Shown here piece after piece: positions 1 through 6,044 of a stretch of 12,966 bases of DNA; positions within the stretch are counted from its first letter, which is position 1; each line of letters starts with the position of its first letter. Under the pieces are notes generated by a model. That model had not been told where the DNA came from. It ran no database searches and worked only from the letters and a program-made list of their open reading frames with translations. A program made the position numbers and the translations under genes. Source of the DNA: DATJIG01 sp050260515 (GTDB taxonomy: Bacteria > Pseudomonadota > Alphaproteobacteria > SMXQ01); contig JBLNCI010000034.1 of assembly GCA_050260515.1 (NCBI GenBank), forward strand, positions 1 through 12,966, in the 5' to 3' direction.

Positions 1-66
1 CCCCCCACCCCCCCCCCCCCCCCCCACCCCCCCCACCCCCCCCCCCAAACCCCCCCCCACCCCCCC
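1..66. other. Poly-C low-complexity contig end
   Basis: These 66 bases are almost entirely C, with a few scattered A. Nothing in them can be interpreted as a gene. The composition differs from the rest of the window, which has balanced G and C. The block abuts a very strong GC hairpin at 73-96. The likeliest explanation is a sequencing or assembly artefact: the reverse complement of poly-G runs produced by two-colour Illumina chemistry when signal is lost. A genuine homopolymeric tract cannot be excluded from sequence alone. Confidence 0.8.
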
Positions 67-72
67 GGGGGC

Positions 73-96
73 GCGGGGGCGGCCCGCCGCCCCCGC
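73..96. other. Perfect GC-rich hairpin downstream of the BON gene
   Basis: A 10-bp perfect stem (73-82 with 87-96) closes a CCCG loop, and every base of the stem is G or C. It lies 24 bases beyond the stop codon of the minus-strand BON lipoprotein gene, where a transcription terminator would be expected. No T-tract follows on the minus strand; what follows is the G/C homopolymer region. It may be a terminator stem whose downstream sequence was lost at the contig end, or simply a stable GC palindrome. Confidence 0.5.
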
Positions 97-119
97 TCCC
101 GCCGTCGTGCGATCGCCGC

Positions 120-452
120 TTACTGCTTGCGGACGATCAGATCGTTCTTCACGGAATCGACGCCTTCGACGGTCTTCGCGATGTCGCCGGCTTTCTTGGC
201 CATGTCGGCGTTGTCGACGAAGCCGCTGAGCTGCACGGTTCCCTTGTACGTGGTCACCTTGATCTGGCTGATCTTCACGTCGGGATCCTGCAGGATCTTG
301 GCGCGCACCTTGGTGCTGGTCGCCACGTCGTCGACGTACTCGCCCGTGCTTTCCTTACCTTGTCCGCCCGCGCAGCTTACGAGCGCACCGGTCGACACCA
401 GTCCGAGGAGGACGGTGGCCGTGCTCATGATCTTGTAAATGGTCCTGCTCAT
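120..452 (-). CDS. BON-domain lipoprotein (OsmY-like)
   Basis: A 110-residue lipoprotein with one BON domain, the module found in OsmY, Kbp and related stress proteins, thought to bind phospholipid membranes. Residues 1-27 form a signal peptide ending in the lipobox L24-V25-S26-C27, so the mature protein should be lipid-anchored at Cys27. The BON domain covers about residues 40-108: a helix around DDVATSTKVRAKI, then strands containing QIKVTTYKGTVQLSGFVD, then the closing EGVDSVKNDLIV. I chose the ATG at 452 because GGAGGA precedes it by a normal distance. A much longer upstream extension of the frame lacks a signal sequence and overlaps the divergent gene. The gene diverges from the DUF883 gene across a 250-base gap. 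I see no EcfG-type promoter facing it, although BON proteins are common general-stress targets. Confidence 0.88.
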   Translation of the reverse strand: MSRTIYKIMSTATVLLGLVSTGALVSCAGGQGKESTGEYVDDVATSTKVRAKILQDPDVKISQIKVTTYKGTVQLSGFVDNADMAKKAGDIAKTVEGVDSVKNDLIVRKQ

Positions 453-642
453 TCTCTTCCTCCGGTTGGGATGAGGCGGTGCCGCCGGTCGGACCCGCCG
501 ATGCTTGGCGGCTGTTCGCGAGCAAAACGCAGCAGGTCGCGAATGTGACGGCGCGCTGGGCGCGATTCCGCAGGACATTTTTGGGGCAGCGCGGCCGCCC
601 CGCGATTCCTTCGGCGTCGCCGCACGCGCGCCGGCGGGCGGC

Positions 643-668
643 GGAACCAATCGCCGAGCAGCAACGTT
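643..668 (+). promoter_or_regulatory. EcfG-type promoter for the DUF883 gene
   Basis: GGAAC at 643-647, 17 spacer bases, then CGTT at 665-668. This is an exact match to the alphaproteobacterial EcfG consensus GGAAC-N16/17-CGTT. It ends 34 bases before the ATG at 703, giving a plausible short leader. The match is seen directly. Recognition by the sigma factor encoded at 2637-3251 is inferred. Confidence 0.8.
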
Positions 669-702
669 TCGTCTCATCAAAATTCGCAGTTGGAGGTGGA
701 AC

Positions 703-945
703 ATGGCAGCGACCGAACGGAGCCTGGACCAGGAATTCGACGCTCTGCGGAAGGATCTCGACTCCCTCAAGAGCACGCTCGCGCGCAAGGGGATGAAGGC
801 GGTCGACAGCGCAGTCACCACCGCGCGCTCGAGCGGCGAGCAGGGTCTCGCCGCCGTCGAGGAGCACATCGTCGAGCGGCCGCTCACCAGCGTGCTGATC
901 GCCTTCGCGGCAGGAGTCCTGATCGGGAAGCTGACGGATCGCTGA
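703..945 (+). CDS. DUF883 / ElaB-YqjD-type membrane-anchored protein
   Basis: An 80-residue protein with the layout of the DUF883 (ElaB/YqjD) family. A charged helical N-terminal part (about residues 5-55, beginning LDQEFDALRKDLDSLK) is followed by the family-typical VERPLTSVLIAFAAGVLIG, a single C-terminal membrane segment near residues 58-76. In E. coli, YqjD and ElaB are stationary-phase inner-membrane proteins that associate with ribosomes; that role is not shown for this relative. The ATG at 703 follows GGAGGTGGA at 692-700. An exact EcfG-type promoter lies upstream. The next gene starts 24 bases downstream and is probably co-transcribed, resembling the yqjD-yqjE pairing. Confidence 0.82.
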   Translation: MAATERSLDQEFDALRKDLDSLKSTLARKGMKAVDSAVTTARSSGEQGLAAVEEHIVERPLTSVLIAFAAGVLIGKLTDR

Positions 946-969
946 GCAAGAACGCAGGGGGGCGCGACG

Positions 970-1374
970 ATGTTCGCACCGGTGTACCGACTGCTCGGCC
1001 GGGTCGGCTGGCTGTTCGTCGCGCTGTTTCTGTTCCTGATCTTCGCCGTCACCGGCCTGACGGCGCTCTACTTCTGGCTCGAGACCCGCCTCCCGCCGTG
1101 GGCGGCGATGGGGCTCATCGCGCTGGTCGCCGGCGTCGCGAGCGGCGCGGCGGCACTGTGGGCGACGCGCTCGTCGAAGCGCAAGGCGGTGGCGAAGGTC
1201 GAGGCGGCGGCGCCGCGGATGAGCTTCGACGCGCTGGTGCGCGGCGCGGCGACGCAGGATCCGGTCGGCATGGCGCTCGCCGCGCTCGCCGCGGGAATCC
1301 TCATCGAGAGCGTCCCGCAGATCGGCGCCCTGGTGCGCCGGCTCGGCGGTCGTGAGCGGCCCACCGTGCATTAG
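970..1374 (+). CDS. Small membrane protein, YqjE/holin-like
   Basis: A 134-residue predicted inner-membrane protein. Two strong membrane segments (about residues 13-37 and 44-65) form a hairpin. A basic stretch follows (RSSKRKAVAK, 67-76), then a cytoplasmic tail with a third, weaker hydrophobic segment near 98-113 (PVGMALAALAAGILIE). A purine-rich AGGGGGGCG lies just before the ATG at 970. Its position 24 bases after a DUF883 gene and its two-helix form resemble YqjE-type (phage-holin-like PF07332) partners of YqjD, but I see no diagnostic motif, so the family assignment is inferred. It probably belongs to the same EcfG-driven transcript. Nothing in it indicates an enzyme. Confidence 0.75.
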   Translation: MFAPVYRLLGRVGWLFVALFLFLIFAVTGLTALYFWLETRLPPWAAMGLIALVAGVASGAAALWATRSSKRKAVAKVEAAAPRMSFDALVRGAATQDPVGMALAALAAGILIESVPQIGALVRRLGGRERPTVH

Positions 1375-1404
1375 CCGCGCCCACATCCAGCCCGCCCCAC
1401 GCCA

Positions 1405-1429
1405 GGAACTTCCGCTTCGCCCGGCCGTT
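1405..1429 (+). promoter_or_regulatory. EcfG-type promoter for sodB
   Basis: GGAAC at 1405-1409, 16 spacer bases, then CGTT at 1426-1429, an exact match to GGAAC-N16/17-CGTT. It ends 69 bases before the sodB ATG, implying an untranslated leader of about 60 bases. It would place superoxide dismutase under the general stress sigma factor encoded 1.2 kb downstream. Sigma recognition is inferred. Confidence 0.75.
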
Positions 1430-1498
1430 TTCGCCCTTTCGTCGCGCTCGGCGCGCGGCGATGCACGCCTGTCATCCACGTACGCGTGAGGAGTCCCC

Positions 1499-2131
1499 AT
1501 GGCCATCGCACTGCCCCCGCTGCCGTACCCCGTCGACGCGCTCGAGCCGCACATCTCGCGGCGAACGCTGGAGCTCCACCACGGCGCCCATCACAAGAAG
1601 TACGTCGACACCGTCAACTCCCTGATCGACGGCACGCCGGATGCCTCGAAGTCGCTCGAGGAGATCGTGCGTTCGAGCGCCGGCAACGCCAAGGCGAAGA
1701 AGCTGTTCAACAACGCGGCGCAGGCGTGGAACCACAGCTTCTTCTGGCAGTGCATGACGCCGAAGGGCGGTGGCCGGCCGGAGGGCGCGCTCGCCGACCG
1801 CATCGCGTCCGCGTTCGGATCGTTCGACGAGTTCCGCAAGAAATTCGTCGAGACCGGGGCCGGGCAGTTCGGCAGCGGATGGGTGTGGCTGATCGCGCGC
1901 AACGACAAGCTCGAGGTGGTGTCGACCTCGAACGCCGAGATCCCGATGGACAAGGGCGTCGTGCCGCTCCTCACCTGCGACGTGTGGGAGCACGCCTACT
2001 ATCTCGACTACCAGAACAAGCGCGATCGGTTCATCGAGACCTTCGTCGACAGCCTGGTCCACTGGGGCTATGCGTCGCGTCGCGCCGAGCGTTCTAGTCC
2101 GGCGAAGGCGGACGTGGAACTCGCGCTTTAG
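1499..2131 (+). CDS. sodB: Iron superoxide dismutase
   Basis: A 210-residue Fe-type superoxide dismutase, converting superoxide to hydrogen peroxide and oxygen in the cytoplasm. The four metal ligands are visible: His27 (LELHHGAHH), His79 (AWNHSFFW), Asp161 and His165 (CDVWEHAYYLDY). The motif NNAAQAWNH carries the second-sphere glutamine (Gln75) at the position used by iron enzymes; manganese enzymes have glycine there. The protein is somewhat longer than E. coli SodB (193), from an insertion near residues 62-69 and a polar tail (about 192-210). GAGGAG at 1488-1493 supports the ATG at 1499. An EcfG-type promoter lies upstream. Its last 38 bases overlap the end of the convergent nepR-like gene, in a region encoding only the non-core tail. 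Confidence 0.96.
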   Translation: MAIALPPLPYPVDALEPHISRRTLELHHGAHHKKYVDTVNSLIDGTPDASKSLEEIVRSSAGNAKAKKLFNNAAQAWNHSFFWQCMTPKGGGRPEGALADRIASAFGSFDEFRKKFVETGAGQFGSGWVWLIARNDKLEVVSTSNAEIPMDKGVVPLLTCDVWEHAYYLDYQNKRDRFIETFVDSLVHWGYASRRAERSSPAKADVELAL

Positions 2132-2339
2132 CCGGCGCCGGGTCAGGGTCTTCGTCCGACGGCGGTTCGTCGTCGGACGAAGCCGAGCTTTGCAGTCGGC
2201 GCACCACCGCCAGCAACTCTTCGGGAATCGGCTCGTCGAGCACGGGATCGTAGGCGCGACGCAGCGCCTCGGCGATGTCGTCGCCGATTCGCTGCTCGTC
2301 CGTCCGCGATTTCCTGCCGTGCGTCATTCCTCGTTCCAT
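2094..2339 (-). CDS. nepR: NepR-like anti-sigma factor
   Basis: An 81-residue protein resembling NepR, the alphaproteobacterial anti-sigma factor that holds EcfG inactive until phosphorylated PhyR binds NepR. Residues 18-49 match the NepR core: IGDDIAEALRRAYDPVLDE, then PIPEELLAVVRRLQ. These correspond to the two short helices around the conserved EP-P motif. The tail (50-81) is acidic and proline-rich and looks disordered. It lies divergent to the ECF sigma gene; NepR and EcfG genes are usually adjacent, more often in one operon. The start is uncertain: ATG at 2339 has no clear ribosome binding site, and ATG at 2327 follows GAGGA with almost no spacing. The 3' end overlaps sodB by 38 bases. 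No PhyR or cognate kinase is in view. Confidence 0.78.
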   Translation of the reverse strand: MERGMTHGRKSRTDEQRIGDDIAEALRRAYDPVLDEPIPEELLAVVRRLQSSASSDDEPPSDEDPDPAPAKARVPRPPSPD

Positions 2340-2503
2340 CGGACCGTGGCAGCGCCGACACGACGGCGCCGCCGCAAGCTCATGGCGCGATCTATTCGTT
2401 CAAATCAAACGCCGTCGACGTTCGGATGTGCCGCGATGCTCCCGATTTCGCCGCAATCGCACGGCTTTGCCACATCGGCCGCGCGCCGTTGTCACGTGGT
2501 CTA

Positions 2504-2536
2504 AAGCGCCAAAACGCTTAAATAATTCCATGCGTT
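2504..2536 (+). promoter_or_regulatory. Possible promoter/operator region for the ECF sigma gene
   Basis: This AT-richer patch lies in the 297-base gap between nepR and the sigma gene. An inverted repeat AAGCG (2504-2508) / CGCTT (2515-2519) overlaps a degenerate EcfG-type site: AAAAC at 2511-2515, 17 bases, CGTT at 2533-2536. Only the AAC core and the -10 element match consensus. The site ends 100 bases before the start codon. Autoregulation of EcfG is known in other alphaproteobacteria, but this site is a weak candidate. I saw no better promoter in the gap for either gene. Confidence 0.3.
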
Positions 2537-2636
2537 GCGAGGCGTGCAGGGGCGCCTCCGTTCGCGTCGACTCGCAGTCGATCCGCTGACGTGACGTGTG
2601 TCGCAATCCGAGGGGAAACCAACGGAGGACCGGGCC

Positions 2637-3251
2637 ATGGCTACGGCAGTGAACGGCGACGACAACCTCTCCGCCACTCTTACCGAGCAGATCCCGTACC
2701 TGCGCCGTTACGCGCGCGGGCTCACTCACAACGTCGCCGATGCCGACGATCTGGTGCAGAGCTGCCTGCTGCGCGCGCTCACCAACATGCACCGCTTCGA
2801 GAAGAACACCAACCTGCGCGCGTGGCTGCTGACGATCCTCCACAACATCTTCATCGATACCGTGCGTAAGCGTCGCCGCGCCCGCGAGACGTTCGAGGCG
2901 GCGGGCATCGCCTCCGACGGGCTGTCGCAGTCGGCGAACCAGTTCCACCGCGTGCAGGTGACGGAGCTCGAGCAGGCGGTCGCGCAGCTTCCGCCGGAGC
3001 AGCGCTCGACGCTGCTGCTCGTGGCGCTCGAGGATCTCACCTACGAGGAGGCGGCGCGCGTCACCGGCGTCCCGGTCGGAACGGTGCGGTCGCGCCTCTC
3101 CCGCGCCCGGCAGATGCTCCTCAACGTCGTCGAGGGCGTGAGCATCGACGACGTCGAGCGCGATCCGGAGCTCGGCCGTGCGCGGCGCGCCCTCAAGCGC
3201 CGGGCCGCCGCGGCGCGCCAGGCCGAGGAGCGGCGTCGCATGGTGGCCTAG
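2637..3251 (+). CDS. ecfG: EcfG-like ECF RNA polymerase sigma factor
   Basis: A 204-residue extracytoplasmic-function sigma factor. Region 2 covers about residues 18-82, with the core-binding signature DADDLVQSCLLRAL (35-48) and the promoter-melting stretch TNLRAWLLTILHNIFID (58-74). Region 4 covers about 110-162, with QLPPEQRSTLLLVALEDLTY and the -35-reading helix-turn-helix around GVPVGTVRSRLSRAR (144-158). A basic tail follows (163-204). The divergent NepR-like gene and three nearby GGAAC-N16/17-CGTT sites point to the general stress sigma factor EcfG (ECF15 group). Without phylogeny, another ECF paralog remains possible. ATG at 2637 is preferred over an in-frame GTG at 2598 because GGAGGA (2624-2629) is correctly spaced for it. 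Confidence 0.88.
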   Translation: MATAVNGDDNLSATLTEQIPYLRRYARGLTHNVADADDLVQSCLLRALTNMHRFEKNTNLRAWLLTILHNIFIDTVRKRRRARETFEAAGIASDGLSQSANQFHRVQVTELEQAVAQLPPEQRSTLLLVALEDLTYEEAARVTGVPVGTVRSRLSRARQMLLNVVEGVSIDDVERDPELGRARRALKRRAAAARQAEERRRMVA

Positions 3252-3256
3252 CCCCG

Positions 3257-3282
3257 GGAACCGGCCGGAGTCGGCCGACGTT
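3257..3282 (+). promoter_or_regulatory. EcfG-type promoter for the DUF1328 gene
   Basis: GGAAC at 3257-3261, 17 spacer bases, then CGTT at 3279-3282, exactly matching GGAAC-N16/17-CGTT. It starts 6 bases after the sigma gene stop and ends 29 bases before the DUF1328 ATG. It should allow the DUF1328 gene, and perhaps the GH15 gene behind it, to be transcribed under stress separately from the sigma gene. Spacer and element spacing are the same as in the DUF883 promoter. Confidence 0.78.
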
Positions 3283-3311
3283 ACCCGGAGCGAACCGAAG
3301 AGGAGCATTCG

Positions 3312-3491
3312 ATGTTGCGCCTGGCCCTCGTCTTTCTCGTCGTCGCCCTGATCGCGGCGCTGTTGGGCTTCACCGGCATCTCGCTGATCGCCGCCGACAT
3401 CGCGCGGATCCTGTTCTTCATCTTCCTGGTCCTGTTCATCATCAGCCTCCTCGCGCATCTCTTCTACGGCCGCACGCCGCCGCCGGTGTGA
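3312..3491 (+). CDS. DUF1328 (YtjA family) small membrane protein
   Basis: A 59-residue very hydrophobic protein with the standard size and sequence of the DUF1328/YtjA family. It opens MLRLALVFLVVALIAALLGF, has a central GISLIAADIARIL, and a second membrane segment around LFFIFLVLFIISLL (34-47). Two transmembrane helices are predicted, with a short polar C-terminus (FYGRTPPPV). The family is widespread in proteobacteria, often stress-linked, and its molecular function is unknown. GAGGAG at 3300-3305 supports the start, and an exact EcfG-type promoter sits 29 bases upstream. The GH15 gene begins 40 bases downstream with no visible terminator between. Confidence 0.88.
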   Translation: MLRLALVFLVVALIAALLGFTGISLIAADIARILFFIFLVLFIISLLAHLFYGRTPPPV

Positions 3492-3531
3492 TGCGCGCGG
3501 GCGCATCGTCTCGCCCCGATCCTTGCCCGAT

Positions 3532-5379
3532 ATGCCGCACAGCGCCGCACGGCGCATCGAGGACTACGCGCTGATCGGCAACGCGCGCAGCGCCGCCCTG
3601 GTCGCGGCCGACGGCGCGATCGAGTGGTTCTGCGCGCCGCGCTTCGACTCCGAGGCGTGCTTCGCGGCGATGCTGGGCGACGCCGAGAACGGCCGCTGGT
3701 CGATCGCCCCGCGCGAGCCGGTGCGCCGCGTCCGGCGACGCTACCTCCCCGACACGTTGGTGCTCGAGACGGTGTTCGAGTGCGACGGCGGCTCGGCGGC
3801 GCTGATCGACTTCATGCCGCACCCCGACGACGGCGCCTGCGAGATCATCCGCATCGTCCGCGGGATCGCGGGCTCGGTGCGGATGGGCTTCGACGCGACG
3901 TTCCGCTTCGACTACGGCCACGTCGTGCCGTGGGTGCGGCGGCGCGACGGCGTGCTGACGGCGATCGCCGGCCCCAACGGGCTCGCGCTGCGCACGCCGA
4001 TTCCGATCGCCGGCAAGGGCAAGTCGACCAGTGCCGAGTTCACCGTCCGCGAGGGCGAGAGCCACGGCAGCGTGCTCGCGTGGTTCCCGTCGCACCTGCC
4101 GCCGCCGCCGCCGGTCGACGCCGAGGACCGCCTCGCCAAGGCCATGTCATGGTGGCGCGACTGGACGGCGCGCTGCGAGGTCACCGGCGAGTGGCGCGAC
4201 GCGGTCGTCCGGTCGGCCATCACCCTCAAGGCGCTGACGCACCGCGAGACCGGCGGCCTCGTGGCCGCCGCGACGACGTCGCTGCCGGAGCGCGTCGGCG
4301 GACCGCGCAACTGGGACTATCGCTACTGCTGGCTGCGCGACGCGACGTTCACGCTCTACGCCCTGCTCGTTACCGGCTACACCGAGGAGGCGGCGGCGTG
4401 GCGCCAGTGGCTGATCCGCGCCGTCGCCGGCGAGCCGTCGAAGCTGCAGATCATGTACGGGCTGCGCGGCGAGCGGCGGCTCGAGGAGTTCGAGATCCCG
4501 TGGCTCGCCGGGTTCGCCGACAGCCGGCCGGTGCGGATCGGCAACGCCGCGCACGCCCAGCGCCAGCTCGACGTGTACGGCGAGGTGATGGACATGCTTC
4601 ACAGCGCGCGCGAGCACGGCCTCGACCGCGACGACGATGCCTGGCGCATCCAGCGCGAGCTGCTCGCCTTCCTCGAATCGACGTGGAGCGAGCCCGACTC
4701 CGGTCTGTGGGAGGAGCGCGGGCCCGAGCGGTGCTTCACCTTCTCGCGGATGATGGCGTGGGTCGCGTTCGATCGCGGCGTGAAGTCGGTGGAGCGTTTC
4801 GGCCTGAGCGGCCCCGCCGACACGTGGCGCGCGATCCGCGACCGCATCCATGGCGAGATCTGCAGCCGGGGCTACGACTCCGCGCGCAACACCTTCGTCC
4901 AGTTCTACGGCGGACGGCCGCTCGACGCGTCGCTGCTGCTCGCGCCCCAGATCGGATTCCTGTCGATCGACGATCGGCGCGTCGTCGGCACCGTCGACGC
5001 GGTCCAGCGCGAGCTGATGCGCGACGGCTTCGTCCTGCGCTACTCGACCGACGACAGTCCCGACGGATTGCCGCCGGGCGAGGGCGCGTTCCTCGCCTGC
5101 TCGTTCTGGCTCGCCGACGACCTCACGCTGCTCGGGCGCTGCGACGAGGCGCGGGCGCTGTTCGAGCGCGCGCTGTCGGTGCGCAACGACGTCGGCCTGC
5201 TCGCCGAGGAGTACGACCCTGTGGCGAAGCGCATGCTGGGCAACTTCCCGCAGGCGTTCTCCCACGTCGGCGTCATCAACACCGCGCGCAACCTGAGCCG
5301 GGCCGCCGGGCCGGCGCAGATGCGCGGCGGCCAGGCCGCCGCCGGCGACAAGGCCGCCGGCGACAAGGCTGGCGGGTGA
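3532..5379 (+). CDS. GH15 family glycoside hydrolase (glucoamylase/trehalase type)
   Basis: A 615-residue glycoside hydrolase of family GH15, which includes glucoamylases, glucodextranases and bacterial trehalases and cleaves alpha-linked glucose with inversion. The N-terminal beta-rich domain starts at RRIEDYALIGNARSAALV. The (alpha/alpha)6 catalytic barrel follows, with RNWDYRYCWLRDATFTLYAL (Asp270), WLAGFADSRPVRIGNAAHAQ, GLWEERG (Glu394/Glu395, expected general acid region) and LAEEYDP...GNFPQAFSHVG (Glu559/Glu560, expected base region). No signal peptide is visible, so it is probably cytoplasmic, which suits mobilisation of trehalose or glycogen. Substrate is not resolved. The ATG has no good ribosome binding site, and an in-frame TTG at 3523 is possible. 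The C-terminus carries a tandem AAGDK repeat. The gene probably shares the EcfG-driven DUF1328 transcript. Confidence 0.9.
   Translation: MPHSAARRIEDYALIGNARSAALVAADGAIEWFCAPRFDSEACFAAMLGDAENGRWSIAPREPVRRVRRRYLPDTLVLETVFECDGGSAALIDFMPHPDDGACEIIRIVRGIAGSVRMGFDATFRFDYGHVVPWVRRRDGVLTAIAGPNGLALRTPIPIAGKGKSTSAEFTVREGESHGSVLAWFPSHLPPPPPVDAEDRLAKAMSWWRDWTARCEVTGEWRDAVVRSAITLKALTHRETGGLVAAATTSLPERVGGPRNWDYRYCWLRDATFTLYALLVTGYTEEAAAWRQWLIRAVAGEPSKLQIMYGLRGERRLEEFEIPWLAGFADSRPVRIGNAAHAQRQLDVYGEVMDMLHSAREHGLDRDDDAWRIQRELLAFLESTWSEPDSGLWEERGPERCFTFSRMMAWVAFDRGVKSVERFGLSGPADTWRAIRDRIHGEICSRGYDSARNTFVQFYGGRPLDASLLLAPQIGFLSIDDRRVVGTVDAVQRELMRDGFVLRYSTDDSPDGLPPGEGAFLACSFWLADDLTLLGRCDEARALFERALSVRNDVGLLAEEYDPVAKRMLGNFPQAFSHVGVINTARNLSRAAGPAQMRGGQAAAGDKAAGDKAGG
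5338..5367. repeat. 15-bp tandem duplication in the GH15 3' end
   Basis: Two perfect 15-base copies lie head to tail at 5338-5352 and 5353-5367. In frame they encode AAGDK twice near the GH15 C-terminus. Because the unit is a multiple of three, gaining or losing a copy would not shift the frame. It looks like simple slippage in a dispensable tail. Confidence 0.85.
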
Positions 5380-5385
5380 CGAAGC

Positions 5386-6000
5386 CTAGAGGTGGAAGAA
5401 CGGGCGGCTGTCGCGGTCGCGCTCGAAGATGTCGCGCTGGTTCGGCCGCGTCAGCTCCTGCACCGCCGAGACGATCATCTGCCGGAACTTGACGTCGCCG
5501 GGGCCGGCGACGTTGCCCGCCGTCACCGTCACGCCGTTGGTCGCCTTGTCGAAGCGGCAGAGGCCGGCGATCAGCACGAGGGTGCCGTCGGCGCCGGCGT
5601 TCGGCGCGGCCGGCTGGGGGCGGGCCGGGTTCGCGCAGAGATTGGACACGGTCACGTCGCGCGGTCCGTTCCACATCATCACGTAGTGGTACATCCGCGT
5701 CGTGTTCGGGCCGGGCAGCACCGTCATGCGCGCGTGCGGCGGCCAGTCGGCTCCCTGCATGTTGCGGACCGTGACGTCGGCCAGCACGCCGGGGGTGAGC
5801 CCGAACGCGCCGCCGGTCACCGCGACCGGCATCTCGCCCTTGCTCGCGTCGGCGCCGTACTCGGCCGGCGAGAAGAAGCCGGTCTGGTAGTTCTCCACCA
5901 CCGACACCTGCGAGCAGGCGGCGAGCGCGACCACGGCGGTCGCGGCGAGGAGTCGCGTCGCGGTCGCGCGCTTCGCGACGATATGCGTCACAACGGTCAT
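5386..6000 (-). CDS. Secreted lipoprotein of unknown function, paralog A
   Basis: A 204-residue lipoprotein I cannot assign to a family. The signal peptide ends in LAAC with the lipidated cysteine at 29. The mature part begins with the motif SVVENYQTGFFSPAEYG and continues with GEMPVAVTGGAFGL, a central MYHYVMMWNGPRDVTVSNLC and a C-terminal SAVQELTRPNQRDIFERDRD. Two cysteines, C122 and C148, flank a proline/alanine-rich spacer and may form a disulphide. It is strongly similar along its length to the neighbouring lipoprotein at 6045-6638, so the pair arose by tandem duplication. GGGAAGG precedes the ATG. It is the last gene of a three-gene minus-strand cluster, 44 bases after paralog B, and ends 6 bases from the convergent GH15 gene. 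Confidence 0.85.
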   Translation of the reverse strand: MTVVTHIVAKRATATRLLAATAVVALAACSQVSVVENYQTGFFSPAEYGADASKGEMPVAVTGGAFGLTPGVLADVTVRNMQGADWPPHARMTVLPGPNTTRMYHYVMMWNGPRDVTVSNLCANPARPQPAAPNAGADGTLVLIAGLCRFDKATNGVTVTAGNVAGPGDVKFRQMIVSAVQELTRPNQRDIFERDRDSRPFFHL

Positions 6001-6044
6001 GGCCTTCCCGTGTTGTCGTGTCGCCGGTGGAGTCTGCGCGACGG

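Noticed and set aside
120..1554. Long minus-strand frames of 310 and 399 codons across the DUF883, membrane protein and sodB upstream regions
   Set aside because: They are low-complexity, Arg/Ala-rich shadows in GC-rich DNA. Only the last 110 codons of the first (from 452) form a real protein with a signal peptide.
2598..2636. GTG at 2598 as the start of the sigma factor
   Set aside because: The ATG at 2637 has a well-spaced GGAGGA. The extra 13 residues are polar and outside the sigma-2 domain.
3523..3531. TTG at 3523 as the GH15 start
   Set aside because: It adds only three residues and neither start has a ribosome binding site, so the ATG at 3532 was preferred by default.
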